Source: Macrosoma leucophasiata
Taxonomy: Eukaryota > Arthropoda > Insecta > Lepidoptera > Hedylidae
Assembly: GCA_036365455.1 (NCBI GenBank)
Contig: JAWQUS010000010.1
Span: 19,702,501 to 19,766,500 of the forward strand
Reading direction: 5' to 3'
Length of the DNA stretch: 64,000 nt
A program made the position numbers and the translations under genes. The notes under the pieces are model-generated. The model made no database searches and was not told the origin of the DNA. It was given only the letters and a program-made list of their open reading frames with translations. How positions within the stretch are numbered: position 1 is the first letter of the stretch; each line of letters opens with the position of its first letter. Below are positions 29,540-40,213 of the stretch, piece by piece.

Positions 29540-30175
29540 CTGTGCCCGCGACTTCGTCTACGTGAGAAAAAGTATGATTGTTCAGTATCTACCCGGACGA
29601 AGTCGTGGGCGAAGCGAAAAGTAGCCTAAGTTACTCATTATTACATCTGCCAGTGAAAGTCCCGTCAAAATCGGAGACACTCAAATTCTATGTATTTGTA
29701 TGTAGATATGTATGTATGTATGGTTGTATGGAGATAATAGTAGCTCAAGTTACTCCTTATTACATCAGCTATCTGCCAGTGAAAGTCCCGTCAAAATCGG
29801 AGACACTCAAATTCTGTTTATTTGTATGTAGGTATGTATGTATCTCTGGTTGTATGGAGATAAAAGTAGCCTAAGTTACTCCTTATCACATCAGCTATCT
29901 GCCAGTGAAAGTCCCGTCAAAGTCGAAGACACTCCAATTCTTCTTATTTGTATGTAGGTATGTATGTATGTATGTATGGATGTATGGAGATAAAAGTAGT
30001 CTTAGTTACTCCTTGTTACATCAGCTACGTACCCGTGGAAGTCCCGTCAAAGTCGGATACACTCCAATTATACTTATTTGTACGTAGGTATGTATGTATG
30101 TATGTATGTATGGAGATAAAAACCGTTCCCAAGATAAGCCCCGTCAAACAGACAGACAGACAGACATTGTAAGAC
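29540..30175 (+). repeat. Dispersed repeat with a four-unit minisatellite
   Basis: The unit gccagtgaaagtcccgtcaa ... gtatgtatgtatg ... ggagataaaagtagcctaag recurs with starts near 29651, 29777, 29903 and 30033, a period of about 126-130 bp. It begins with gtgcccgcgacttcgtctac, a phrase common in lepidopteran repeats, and ends in (CAGA)n. The open frames here read through the repeat and are not genes. Confidence 0.8.
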
Positions 30176-30289
30176 AGACAGACAAAAATTGTAAAAAATG
30201 TTGTTTTGGTATATGTACCGTGTATACATACATATGCGTTTAGTAAAAAGCGCTTATTTTAATTTAACAAACAGACACTCCGATTTTAT

Positions 30290-31020
30290 TTATTTGTATG
30301 TACATATATAGATTTATTATGAAAGCTACAATACAACATAAGACCTAAAAATTCTGTGAAAATTTTAAGCGTCTACATTATAGCGGTAACAGAAATACAT
30401 CATTTGTGAAAATGTTAGCTTTCTAGCTATCACTATTTATGAGATACAGCCTGGTGACAGACAGACGGACGTACGGACAGACAGACAGACAGCGGAGGAT
30501 TAGCTCACCGTAGGGTCCGTTTTTATCTATTAGGTACGAAACTCCCTATAAGATAGAACTGAGATACAGAATAGCTTAAAAATATTCGATATGATTCTTT
30601 AAATTGACATAACTTTTTTATTTCTGAACTAATTCACATGAAACAAACACTAAATGTTAAGTGAAACTTACCACAATATATTAGTGGAAGCAGAAAATCG
30701 AATAAGCCGTTTCTGATATTAGCGTGCACAAACACACAGACAAACAGACATTTTTCCGGGATAAAAAGTACCCAGTGTCGTGCGCCAAAGGTTAAAATAT
30801 AATCTTACCAAGTTTCATTGTAATCGGACCGGTAGTTTTTATGTGATGCTTGAACAAACAGACAGACAGACAGACTTAAAATTTTCTAATCACATATTTG
30901 TGTTCGGTATCGATCTAATAACATCCCCTGGTATTTATTTTTTCAATATTTTTAATGTACAGAATTTACACTTCTACAGATTTATTATAAGTATAGATAT
31001 AACTAGGTATATCCGGCCTT
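30290..31020 (+). repeat. Dispersed repeat of about 0.7 kb, copy 1
   Basis: Contains atagcggtaacagaaataca, tatttatgagatacagcctg, (acag)n runs, cgaataagccgtttctgata, accaagtttcattgtaatcg and aacatcccctggtatttatt. The same order occurs reversed at 63225-63945. No coding capacity is evident. Confidence 0.75.
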
Positions 31021-31069
31021 TGATTTATTGTAAACGTGTGGTAACTAAAAGACCTCTTACCCTCTAGGT

Positions 31070-31467
31070 ACATTTGCTGCATGCTATGCAACTATTTTTT
31101 GCTTCACAGAAAAAAATAGTTATCTATGGCTTGTATAATTCATAATGAAGCCTGGTGAAAATTACGGTGCTTAAGTTATTAAAATACAGATTACTTAACC
31201 ACAATCTATCCACAGAACATAAACTCAAGAATGTATGTACACATCACACATTACATGTACCTAGGCCAACGTGGAATTAGTTATGGGCACTTTTAGCGTT
31301 TCAATTGTAAATAATTAAGAACTTTACATCCATGCTAATAAAGTTTGCAATTAGTTTGTCCGTCAAGAACAATTAACATTATAATCACAGTTTTTTTATC
31401 CTCATTAGAAACAGTGTATCTAATAGGAATAAATGTTATTCACACAGAATTCAATACTGAAATGTAG
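31070..31467. other. Unassigned spacer
   Basis: AT-rich, with no repeat family, exon or RNA recognised between the 0.7-kb repeat and the RTE tail. Confidence 0.4.
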
Positions 31468-31533
31468 GTCATCATCATCATCATTTCAGCCAAAAGACGT
31501 CCACTGCTGAACAGAGGCCTCCCCCAAAGAATG

Positions 31534-32253
31534 TCACAACGAACGGTCCTGGGCCGCCCTCATCCAGCGATTGCCCGCGACCTTCACCAGGTCGTCGGTC
31601 CATCTTGTGGGAGGCCTGCCCTCGCTTCGCTTTCCGGTACGTGGTCGCCACTCGAGAACTGCTCTGCCCCAACGGCCGTCAGTTCGTCGAGCTATGTGCC
31701 CTGCCCACTGCCACTTGAGTCTCGCTATTTGGTAAGCTATGTCGGTAACTTTGGTTCTCATGCGGATCTCCTCATTTCTGATTCGATCTCGCAGAGAAAC
31801 TCCAAGCATAGCTCTCTCCATTGCTCTCTGAGTGACCTTGAGCCTTCTTAAGAGGCCCATAGTGAGCGACCACGTTTCTGTCCCATAAGTCATCACTGGC
31901 AACACACACTGGTCAAAGACCTTTTTCTTGAGCCACTGCGGTATGTCGGACGAGAAAATGTATCGAAGCTTCCCAAACGCTGCCCAACCGAGTTGGATTC
32001 GGCGATTGACCTCTTTCTCGAAGTTGGACCGACCTAACTGGACCGTTTGTCCCATGTATACATAACCGTCAACAACTTCGAGTGTAGTACCCTCGACCAT
32101 AACAGGAGTGGGTGTAACATGGACATTTGACATGATCTTCGTCTTGTCCATGTTCATTTTAAGGCCCACTCGTTGGGAGGCCCTACTAAGGTCATTGAGC
32201 ATTGTGCTAAGGTCTTCCAGGGTCTCAGCCATGACTACGATATCATCTGCAAA
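31534..32253 (-). pseudogene. RTE reverse transcriptase, FADD motif and C-terminus
   Basis: Reads FADD (32253-32242) IVVMAETLEDLSTML..., then MNMDKTKIMSNVHVTPTPVM, YVYMGQTVQLGRSNFEKEVN, MTYGTETWSLTMGLLRRLKV and LKWQWAGHIARRTDGRWGRA to the end of the RTE ORF. It is shifted relative to the preceding part. It is a near twin of the fragment at 4345-4640. Confidence 0.88.
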
Positions 32254-32855
32254 TCGGAGGGGGAGATGTACTCGCCGTTAACATTGATGCCGAGTCCTTT
32301 CCAGTTCAGAAGCTTGAAGACGTCTTCCAATGCAGCGGTGAACAGTTTCGGAGATATAACATCTCCCTGTCTCACACCTCGCTGCAGTTGGATAGGTTTC
32401 GAGTTCTGATCCTGAAGCCGGACCGACATAGTGGCGTTTTCATACAAGCTCCTCAGCACCTCGATGTATCGGTAGTCAACTTGGCACCTCTGGAGTGACT
32501 GTAGCACTGCCCAAATCTCGACCGAATCGAAGGCTTTCTCATAGTCCACGAACGCTAGACATAGGGGCTGGTTATACTCTTCTGTCTTCTTTATAACCTG
32601 CCGCAGCGTGTGAATGTGGTCTATGGTGTTAAAGCCCTTACGGAAACCGGCTTGTTCGGGAGGCTGGAAGTCGTCGAGTCTGCGAGATAGACGGTTCGTG
32701 ATCACTCTCGAAAACAGCTTATAGACGTGACTTAGAAGTGCGATGGGCCTATAGTTTTTAAGAAGGGTATTATCGCCCTTCTTCAAGAACAGTACCACCA
32801 CACTTCTGTGCCACGCCTGTGGCGTTTTGCCCTCGGATATGACGGAATTGAACAT
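32235..32855 (-). pseudogene. RTE reverse transcriptase, fingers and palm part
   Basis: Contains KKGDNTLLKNYRPIALLSHV, PPEQAGFRKGFNTIDHIHTL, LAFVDYEKAFDSVEIW and LQRGVRQGDVISPKLFTAAL. The frame breaks at YISPSDLQMIS, just before the catalytic motif: a small deletion in the ctccccctccg stretch near 32262 puts FADD in another frame. Confidence 0.88.
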
Positions 32856-33142
32856 CGACTGAAGAGCTTCTAATACTGGCCTTCCGCCTGCTTTCAGGAG
32901 TTCAGCAGTGATTCCGTCATCACCCGGCGCCCTGTTGTTTTTGAGCTGTTTGAGAGCCGTACTAATCTCGTCTAGACTGACATCCGGGATATCTTCGGTG
33001 TAGTGTCGGGTCAGTCCGGCTCTAGGATCTGCTGCCGGACTGTTAACAGGTGGTCGTGCTGACGTGTATAACTGTCCGTAAAACCGTTCAATCTCCTCTG
33101 GAAGCTCAGGCTTCGACGATACGATTCTGTCGTCCTCTTTCT

Positions 33143-33648
33143 TCAGCTTAGTGAGACGCTTTGCCCTAAGGACAGATCTTTGGCGAACACTTTAGAGCCC
33201 TGGTTCCGCTCTATGGCTGTTTTAATACTATTGGTATTAAAACGCCGAAGGTCGCGGGTCAATGACTTGGAGATCTGTCTGTTAAGCCGCCTGTACACTA
33301 AAGCATCTTCAGAGGACTTCTGAACCATACCGCGCCTCTCCTCCATGAGCTTGAGAGTTAGGCTGGAGATCTTTTTGGTCTTATTGTTAGGGTGGGTCCT
33401 GAAAAACTTAGACCCCGCCGTGCGGACAGTTTCCACGAACCTGTTATTATAATCGTCCACATCTGCGCACTCACTCAGGCATTCAAAGCGATTTTGTAGC
33501 TCGAGTTGAAAGCTCTCGGGGTTTTGGATTTGGTAGGTGCTGGGCGGAGCGTAGACTTCATTAGTCGGGATCTTTCGATCTTGACATTTATATTCAGTGT
33601 GACTCTTACCATTCGGTGATCGCTGCCGGTTTTTACCGAATTGATCAG
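33143..33648 (-). pseudogene. RTE region between endonuclease and RT
   Basis: Resumes the RTE after the nested insert. The first codons (SDQFGKNRQRSPNGKSH) are out of the original frame through a small indel, then SFQLELQNRFECLSECADVD, LTLKLMEERRGMVQKS and NTNSIKTAIERNQGSKVFAK follow in the RTE order. It ends at a stop after LGQSVSLS. Confidence 0.8.
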
Positions 33649-33654
33649 AGACAT

Positions 33655-33862
33655 AATAATAATAAATAATAATAATAAAAATCTTTATTCGATAGATCAA
33701 ATATGTTTTACAATTAAGCTGTGGCAAGGGACTCCTTTTAAGTATACAATACCTGTGTTAGGAGACCCTGCTCTTCCTTGTTAGTTATTACATAAATTAT
33801 GATCTACGACATATTTAATTATTGAAAGTTAAATTAAACATCAGTAAAAGCAATAAAGTTAA

Positions 33863-33955
<93 letters not shown>

Positions 33956-36345
33956 TGTAAGTTAGAGTGTATGTGTAAGTGCTATGTTCGTGAGTGCACA
34001 TTAATTTTTGATGATTAATTCTGTTTCATCATAGCTAAGTGTCTTTAGCCAATTAGATATGACCTTGCTGCAGCGAAAATGGGTTAATGGATAAATTTTA
34101 AGAATTTTATTTATATAATTGTACAAATGAGCCGACTGACTGTTGAATTGTCTCATAGCGTATGTAGTGTTAGATTGAGGTACCAGAGCTACTTTATCCT
34201 TCCTTCTTTTAAGTAGAACATTCGGGTTATAAGTAAGTTGTCTATGCATTCTCAAGACGGTGTGCAGTATATACAATTTCCTTACTGAGAGAACGTTGGA
34301 AATAGAATAGAGTTCTTCAGTAGGAAACTTGAACGGTTTGGAGTACATAACTTTTAACAAAGATCTTTGTGCCCTTTCTAATTCAAGAATTTTAGTTTTG
34401 GTTGCTCCACCCCAGATAGGTAAGCAGTATACAACAATTGACTGCACCAGTGATACATAAACACGATTCAGTATGGTTGGTCCTGCAACATATTTGAGTT
34501 CCTTAAAAATCCATATGAATTTTCTGAGTCTGCCAACGGTCAAGTCTATGTGCGCATGCCAGGATAATCTCTGGTCCAAAACCACACCTAGATATTTGGT
34601 TTTGTCTAATCTTTGTATTGTATTACACGGACAGAGAGTATTTAAGCTGTTACTACAGGTGTGTATTTTAATTTTAAAATTTGTGTCTGGTTGCGTAGCA
34701 TTATATTTTGTAAAACACACGTAGTTGGTTTTAGCAGTATTAAAAGTCAGTAAATTAGTATTAAGCCAGGAAGCTATCTTCATAAGACCTGATTCCACCA
34801 CTTTATGTACTACATCCCATGTGTTTGCATAAAATACTATGGCAGTATCATCCGCGTAGGAAAACAATTGACCTTGGTTAATGTTTAGGTTGCAGAGCGG
34901 ATTAATGTACGCCAGGAACAAAGTCGGACCAAGTACACTTCCCTGAGGCACACCATAATCAATATTTGTCAGTTCACTGGTGTAGTCGCCAATTTTTACA
35001 CGCTGTGTACGGCCCACCAGATAGTCTCTAAGAAGTTCTAACGGACTACCTCTTATACCTAATTTTTCAAGCCTTTGTACAAGGATAAAGACGGAGACAG
35101 AATCGAAAGCCTTTTTAAGGTCTAAAAAGACGGCTATGCATTTATTACCTGTATCTATTTTATTGACTATCATAGAAGTGAGTGCGATAACTGCGCCTTC
35201 AGTCGATAGTCCATGTCGAAAGCCGAACTGAGACGTAGAAATAAGGTTATAACGATTTAGATAATTGGTGAGACGGACATTTATTAGTTTTTCTAAAATT
35301 TTTGCTATGGCAGGTAATACTGAGATAGGTCTGTAATTATTGGGGACGTGTCTCTCTCCACTCTTGTAAACTGGTGTAATGATAGCTTGTTTTAGGAGCG
35401 ATGGAAAAATCCCATGTTTGAAACAAAGATTGGCTAGGTGCGTTATTATTGGGACCACCCAGCTATGCGCCATTTTTAAGAAAAGTGTTGGAATGCCGTC
35501 TGAACCGACTGCACAATTGGTTTTAAGATTCATCAGAGTAGCATGAACTTCTACTGGGTCAACATCAGTCAAAACAAAGGATGATAGTTGATAATTAGTC
35601 ACTTCATCATTAAGTAGATTTTGGGATGAATGTGTAACTTTTATATTTTCAGCAAGAGTTTGTCCAATATGTGAAAAATATGTATTTACGGAGTTAGTAG
35701 ATTCATTTGGATTAGGTTTAATTTGTAGCAGATCTAAATATTGAGTTTTAATTTTGTTGCTATGTGTTACATTATTAATGGCTTCCCAAAGTTTCTTTGA
35801 ATTTTTTTCGTTGTTAGATAATTGACTTCTATGATAATTGTATTTAAGCCTTTTTATAAGGTTATTACAGAAATTGCGATAACGCCTATATATCTCTTTG
35901 AGCTGTATGTTTCCGGGGTCAAATTTGAGCTTTTTTTGCATGTCGTTTCTATTTCTAATACACCGCAGAACACCTAAGGTAATCCACGGTTTGATAACAC
36001 GTTCTTTACACGATATAACCTTTAATATTTTATTTTGCTCTAAACAAACATGTAATTTGTTTATAAAGAAATGGGCTAGCGTGTTAGGGTCATCATATGA
36101 TAAGAAATCTTCAAGTCTAATTTCATAGATGGATGTTAGAGCTTTATCGAAATCATAAGTTGTTTTTATTTTAACGGTTTTGTTATAGGTTATTAAGTTT
36201 GATAGTTTTAAGAAAATCATCTGATGGTCTGTTATTGAAGTATTCAACACAAAAATCTCCGCAGTGCTTTTATTTAATTTTAAAATGAAATGGTCAAGAC
36301 AATTTGCTTTCCTAGTTGGAAGGTAGTGGCCTAGGTGGTAGTGGT
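33655..36345 (-). mobile_element. Nested CR1-like LINE, 5'-truncated
   Basis: A 2,691-bp insert flanked by agacat at 33649-33654 and 36346-36351 (target duplication atgtct on the minus strand). Its 3' end is aataaagatttttattatta with a (TTA)n tail, and its 5' end lacks most of the endonuclease. Its 3' untranslated region contains the long (GT)n run at 33865-33953. Orientation equals that of the host RTE. Superfamily: CR1/L2/Daphne-like by RT motifs; exact clade not settled. Confidence 0.88.
33865..33953. repeat. (GT)n microsatellite
   Basis: About 44 uninterrupted GT units in the 3' untranslated part of the nested LINE, followed by gtgagtgtaagtt. Long pure runs like this are usually length-polymorphic. 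Confidence 0.97.
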
Positions 36346-36598
36346 AGACATCACTGAATATATGCCGCCTTGTGGACAAAATGAAGTCTATCTCATTTTT
36401 TGTCGCACCGTCAAGACCGATCCAGGTCCACTCCCGGCAAGCCCGCTTCTTGAAGAAAGTGTTCATCATATAGAGGCTCTCCTTCTCCATGAAGTCAGCC
36501 AGTGTCTGGCCCCTGGTGTTTCGTCGCCCATATCCAAATTGCCCCACTTTCAGCTCGTGGTCGCCTCGAACGCCCAATTTCGCGTTGAAATCCCCCAT
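34001..36598 (-). CDS. 865-codon fusion ORF: RTE endonuclease end + CR1-like reverse transcriptase
   Basis: The first roughly 84 codons are RTE endonuclease (MGDFNAKLGVRGDHELKVGQ..., ending ...STRRHIFSDV). At 36345 the sequence switches to a CR1-like element without loss of frame. Motifs follow: NYRPISVLPAIAKILEKL, TSQFGFRHGLSTEGA, FLDLKKAFDSV, YGVPQGSVLGPTLFLAYI, and the catalytic YADD at 34858-34847 (FSYADDTAIV). It ends at a TAA after ETELIIKN. The reverse-transcriptase part has no internal stop. It is an accident of insertion, and expression is not shown. Confidence 0.9.
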   Translation of the reverse strand: MGDFNAKLGVRGDHELKVGQFGYGRRNTRGQTLADFMEKESLYMMNTFFKKRACREWTWIGLDGATKNEIDFILSTRRHIFSDVYHYHLGHYLPTRKANCLDHFILKLNKSTAEIFVLNTSITDHQMIFLKLSNLITYNKTVKIKTTYDFDKALTSIYEIRLEDFLSYDDPNTLAHFFINKLHVCLEQNKILKVISCKERVIKPWITLGVLRCIRNRNDMQKKLKFDPGNIQLKEIYRRYRNFCNNLIKRLKYNYHRSQLSNNEKNSKKLWEAINNVTHSNKIKTQYLDLLQIKPNPNESTNSVNTYFSHIGQTLAENIKVTHSSQNLLNDEVTNYQLSSFVLTDVDPVEVHATLMNLKTNCAVGSDGIPTLFLKMAHSWVVPIITHLANLCFKHGIFPSLLKQAIITPVYKSGERHVPNNYRPISVLPAIAKILEKLINVRLTNYLNRYNLISTSQFGFRHGLSTEGAVIALTSMIVNKIDTGNKCIAVFLDLKKAFDSVSVFILVQRLEKLGIRGSPLELLRDYLVGRTQRVKIGDYTSELTNIDYGVPQGSVLGPTLFLAYINPLCNLNINQGQLFSYADDTAIVFYANTWDVVHKVVESGLMKIASWLNTNLLTFNTAKTNYVCFTKYNATQPDTNFKIKIHTCSNSLNTLCPCNTIQRLDKTKYLGVVLDQRLSWHAHIDLTVGRLRKFIWIFKELKYVAGPTILNRVYVSLVQSIVVYCLPIWGGATKTKILELERAQRSLLKVMYSKPFKFPTEELYSISNVLSVRKLYILHTVLRMHRQLTYNPNVLLKRRKDKVALVPQSNTTYAMRQFNSQSAHLYNYINKILKIYPLTHFRCSKVISNWLKTLSYDETELIIKN

Positions 36599-36607
36599 GA
36601 CAACGTT

Positions 36608-37135
36608 TTAGTGGGTTTTAGAACTATGTATGGCTCGGGAAATATCCTCATACATAGTTTCTACCTCATCATCGGAGTGTGCGGAGGTCGGAGCGTAGAC
36701 CTGTATGACCTTCAACGAATACCGTTTGGTTATTCTGAGTATAAGGTACGCCACTCTCGACGACACACTCTCGATCTTGACAACGTTGTTCACGAGGGAC
36801 TTGTGGACGATGAACCCGACACAATGATCGCCCTCCCGGAAATAGAGCAGGTTACCAGACTTGAGGGTTATCGAGTCCTCTCCCTGTCTTCGGACCTCAG
36901 AGAACCCTATAATGTGCCATCGTAACCCGCTCAATTCTTCCTCTAGTTCCGCCACCTTCTCGTCGGTCCGCAGTGTCCGAATGTTGTATGTTGCCAGGGC
37001 CAATTGTCGTCGTTTGTGGTACCCTGGCATCTTCCGGTGATTCTTCGCACCGCCGTTACCGTAACCGGTACCACTATGGTCAGGAATAGCGGAGCCGCCG
37101 GGGACTAGGGGCCGTTTTTTCGGATTGTGTGTCAT
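36608..37135 (-). pseudogene. RTE endonuclease domain, N-terminal part
   Basis: An apurinic-type endonuclease start: LALATYNIRTLRTDEKVAEL..., IGFSEVRRQGED, IQVYAPTSAHSDDEV. The frame stops at a TAA (after SSKTH) and resumes three codons later as MGDFNAKLG, where intact relatives continue without a break. One nonsense change therefore separates it from the fusion ORF downstream. Confidence 0.88.
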
Positions 37136-37525
37136 TGGGGGGAAATGCCATAATCGCCACGCTTGGTATGCGGGTTGGCGATCGCAGTGGCGGCAATTTT
37201 ACGCGGGACGCTGCTGCCCATCCCACGCACTTGTACCGCCATGGTTTTGACCGCCATTGTTCGGTAGACTGACTGCACTAGCGGAAGAATTCCTCTTCAC
37301 CAGAAGGGAATTCTTCCGTTAGTGAAAAAATGTAGTAAAGAAATGTAGGTAGCTACCTATTATATTAAGAAATCGTATTTAAAAATAAGTTTTATGCAAT
37401 AACATTTCGCAGTGTAAAGATACAAGCTGTGTTGTGTCGTCGATGGATACAAGGCTTCTTGCAAAATGTTTAGGTATTACATTTTAGTTATGTTTAATAA
37501 TTTTAATTGATAAACTATGATTTCG

Positions 37526-38690
37526 GCTAGTCAATAAAAAAAAATATTATTATTATTATATATTCTTTATTGTACACCAGTAAATAGGAAAGACATAACA
37601 AAAAACAGAAATTACAGAAAATGGTACAGTGGGCGGCCTTATCGCTCAGGCAGCGATTTCTTCCAGGCAACCTGGTAAAGGATAATAAATGAAGAAGCAG
37701 GTAGGGTGTACTAAATTAAAGTTAAAGCTATGTAGCAATTTACAAGTAAAACTAAAAATAACTTTAAAAAATAAAAAATCTTAACATTTACAAACGAGAC
37801 AATTAATACAGGTATACTGAAGAGGCACTAAGCGGATGAATATGGCAAAAGGCAATAGGAAAATATGCATAAATGTTATAAATTAAGGTAATAATATTTA
37901 ACTTGGTTCTTGAAAGAAGCGATGGTCTGAATTTTACGAATAGATACAGGTAAACTGTTCCAAAGAAGCACAGCTTCCACAGAAAAAGATTTGTGATAAA
38001 ATTGAGAAGAATGAGAAGGGATACTTAAGGACAAATTATGAGAAGAACGAAGTGAAAGAGAATGAAGGTCGGATACATAATTAAAGCGGTCTTTAAGATA
38101 TTGAGGAGATGCAGGGTTAAATAGCACATTAAACAAGAGAGAAAGAATGTGTGTATTCCGGCGAAGATAAACTGGGAGCCACTTGAGTTTCTTGCGGAAT
38201 TCGGAGATGTGGTCATATTTGCGTAAACCAAATATGAATCTTATAAAAACATTTTGGAGACGCTCAAGTTTGTTAAGTTGCTCCTGGGTCACGTCAAGGT
38301 AACATATGTCGGCATAATCGAGTATCGGAAAAAGAAGAGCATGGGCTAGCGCAATTTTCGTGGGAATTGGTAACAAGTTCCGCAACCGCCGCAGGGAGCT
38401 GATTGATGCAAATACTTTCCTGCTAACTTCGCAAATCTGAGGTGCCCAAGAAAAGGTACTATCCATTATAACACCCAAATTTTTTACGGTTTTACTGATA
38501 GGTATTTCGATTCCATCAAAAATAATACGTGGTAAGTTGTCCCAGTCCACTTTATTAAGCAAACTTCTACTTCCTATGACAATCAGCTGAGTTTTTCCAG
38601 GATTGATCTTTAGTCCATTGGCTCTGCTCCAACTCGAGATGTAAGCTAGGTCATCATTGATGATGACCTAGCTTACATCAATACTCATCT
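37526..38690 (-). mobile_element. 5'-truncated LINE with foldback at its 5' end
   Basis: The minus strand has the C-terminal RT part (LNKVDWDNLPRIIFDGIEIP..., ISKTVKNLGVIMDSTFSW, LLWNSLPVSIRKIQTIASFK) and a 3' end with aataaagaatatataataat and an A-rich run. The thumb-like region resembles that of the LINE at 41-42.6 kb. The catalytic region is missing. At the 5' end two perfect inverted repeats occur. Confidence 0.82.
37876..38562 (-). pseudogene. LINE ORF2 C-terminal fragment
   Basis: A 228-codon open segment, continuing upstream in frame to about 38675 as DDLAYISSWSRANGLKINPG. It lacks the YxDD motif and therefore encodes no active polymerase. It contains the LKWLPVYLRRNTHILSLLF block common to CR1/Jockey-type elements. 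Confidence 0.8.
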
Positions 38691-38722
38691 TTCTTCATTA
38701 TTACAAAATAATGAAGAAAGAT
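38640..38722. repeat. Two adjacent perfect inverted repeats
   Basis: The first is tgtaagctaggtcatca and tgatgacctagcttaca, 17-bp arms around about 38657. The second is catctttcttcattatt and aataatgaagaaagatg, 17-bp arms separated by acaa. The first contains LINE coding sequence (DDLAY) copied in reverse. Confidence 0.85.
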
Positions 38723-38729
38723 GTAAAAA

Positions 38730-39900
38730 CTTAGGAAATATCGTAAAAAAACTGCAGCACGTCACGCGTATTTACTAGAAAAATAAAAAATCATTAAAAA
38801 AAACCAAAGCCGGTAAGTCTCATATATGTATAAGAGTAATTACCCTTAATTTTGTACAAATATTCTAAAAACGCAGGGCAGGGCGGTCACTTATCCCTGG
38901 GACACATTGTATAAGTATAGTCTTTAGCTGTATTCTTCTTACGAGTTGATTGTGGGTCAGCCAGTTTTTGTTTTAGTCATACGCGAAGGAGACATGTGTA
39001 TTGACATTTTATTCATGAATTTAACTTTCGCTTTCATGTTGGTAAATATCACCATTACGAAGACAGTGCCTGGCGTAATAAATCTGAGTGTACATAAAGT
39101 GCAAATATAAAACGCGTCAGCAAAAAATATGCACATACCTAATTTTACTATTGATACTTATTTATAAAGTAAGCAATTTAGCGTTTATTGTGTAATTCTG
39201 AAATTAGAATAATAAAGCAGTAATTTCATAGGTGGAATAACGTATTTTGTGCATCAAGGTTATTGACACATTTGAGTACCTACAAGCAGTATTTTTTTAA
39301 TCGTGATAGTGGCATAGGAGCTTATTGTTCACGAAATTGTTTAGTAATTGAATATTATTAACTTAAACAAGATAGTACTTAGGTACTATTTAACGACGTC
39401 GGGTAGAATAGGCACCCTACATCATATCATATATATCATATCATATATCTATCACATAATTTATTATGTGATATGATATAGACGAATTATTTTATCTTGA
39501 GAAAGTAACAGAGATTTCTAAGTACCTAACTGTCAATGAATTTTGCCAATCCTTGTGGTACTAAGTCGGCAATCGCTAGTTCAAGCTAGTTCAAGTTGAA
39601 GAAAAAGGAGAGAAAGGTTTTAATTCGATCTTGCGAATAATCTCGGACGTTAACACATTGTTTTTGGTTGCAATTTATGAGATGTAAGTATGGAGTTAGC
39701 CATAAGCTCCGTCACTAAGGCTGTAGGTAATACCTGTATGTCCTTTAAGTCCCATTTTTACTAGTGGTAAGGACCACTAGTGAAAATAGGATATATGACT
39801 CAAAGAAATCATCTAGCGAAATGTGGGTATGCATGTGACATTTCCACATATTCCATGAGCAAATGCATGTGACACTTCCACATATTCCATGAGCAAATAA
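38730..39900. other. Unassigned AT-rich spacer with a hairpin
   Basis: A palindrome-like run at about 39420-39480 contains tatctatcacataa and ttatgtgatatgata around ttta. A direct duplication of gtgacattccacatattcca-like text occurs at 39835-39895 (acatattccatgagcaaat twice). Otherwise nothing is recognised. Confidence 0.4.
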
Positions 39901-39914
39901 ATGCGTTAATGTAT

Positions 39915-40213
39915 TTTTTTTTTTTTTTTTTTTTTTTATGTAATAAAAGTGGCAAACAAGCATGCAGTTCACATTGATGTTAAGTGATGACTGCAGCCTA
40001 TAGACAACCACACAATGACCAGAGGTCAAAATGCAGATGCGCTGCCACTCTTGAGACATTAGGTGTTATGCCTCTGTGCCGGAAATTACAGGGCCGTACA
40101 TTACCACCTGACCGGAACACGATAGTGATGAACACTACCATTTAGCGGCAAGTATATTAGGTAATGCGGTGGTGCCTACGCCCGCGAGCTCCGTCACTGG
40201 AGCTCTACCACCA
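39915..40213 (-). mobile_element. SINE-like family A, full copy (minus)
   Basis: A long T-run (A-tail of the minus strand) at 39914-39938, then atgtaataaaagtggcaaac, gatgactgcagcctatagac, tgtgccggaaattacagggc and ctccgtcactggagctctac in reverse family order. Confidence 0.85.

Larger units (their letters stand above)
31468..37331 (-). mobile_element. RTE non-LTR retrotransposon, interrupted by a nested LINE
   Basis: 5' end at about 37331 (hairpin actaacggaagaattc / gaattcttccgctagt), then endonuclease, reverse transcriptase, and a 3' end ctgttcagcagtggacgtct followed by ...ggctgaaatgatgatgatga, with the (ATG)n-type tail typical of RTE. The nested element at 33655-36345 splits it within the endonuclease. 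Removing it joins ...agtgatgtct to ctgatcaattcgg. Several frameshifts and stops inactivate it. The protein sequence closely resembles lepidopteran RTE endonuclease-reverse transcriptases. Confidence 0.9.

Noticed and set aside
29578..30172. Tyr/Val-rich repetitive ORFs (VCRYVCMYV...)
   Set aside because: They are translation of (GTAT)n and the 126-130 bp minisatellite.
29595..30175. CRISPR-like array
   Set aside because: Units are long (126-130 bp), repeated throughout with no unique spacers, and the DNA is clearly eukaryotic.
36335..36925. 196-codon plus-strand ORF
   Set aside because: It is the antisense of the RTE endonuclease, whose motifs are on the minus strand.
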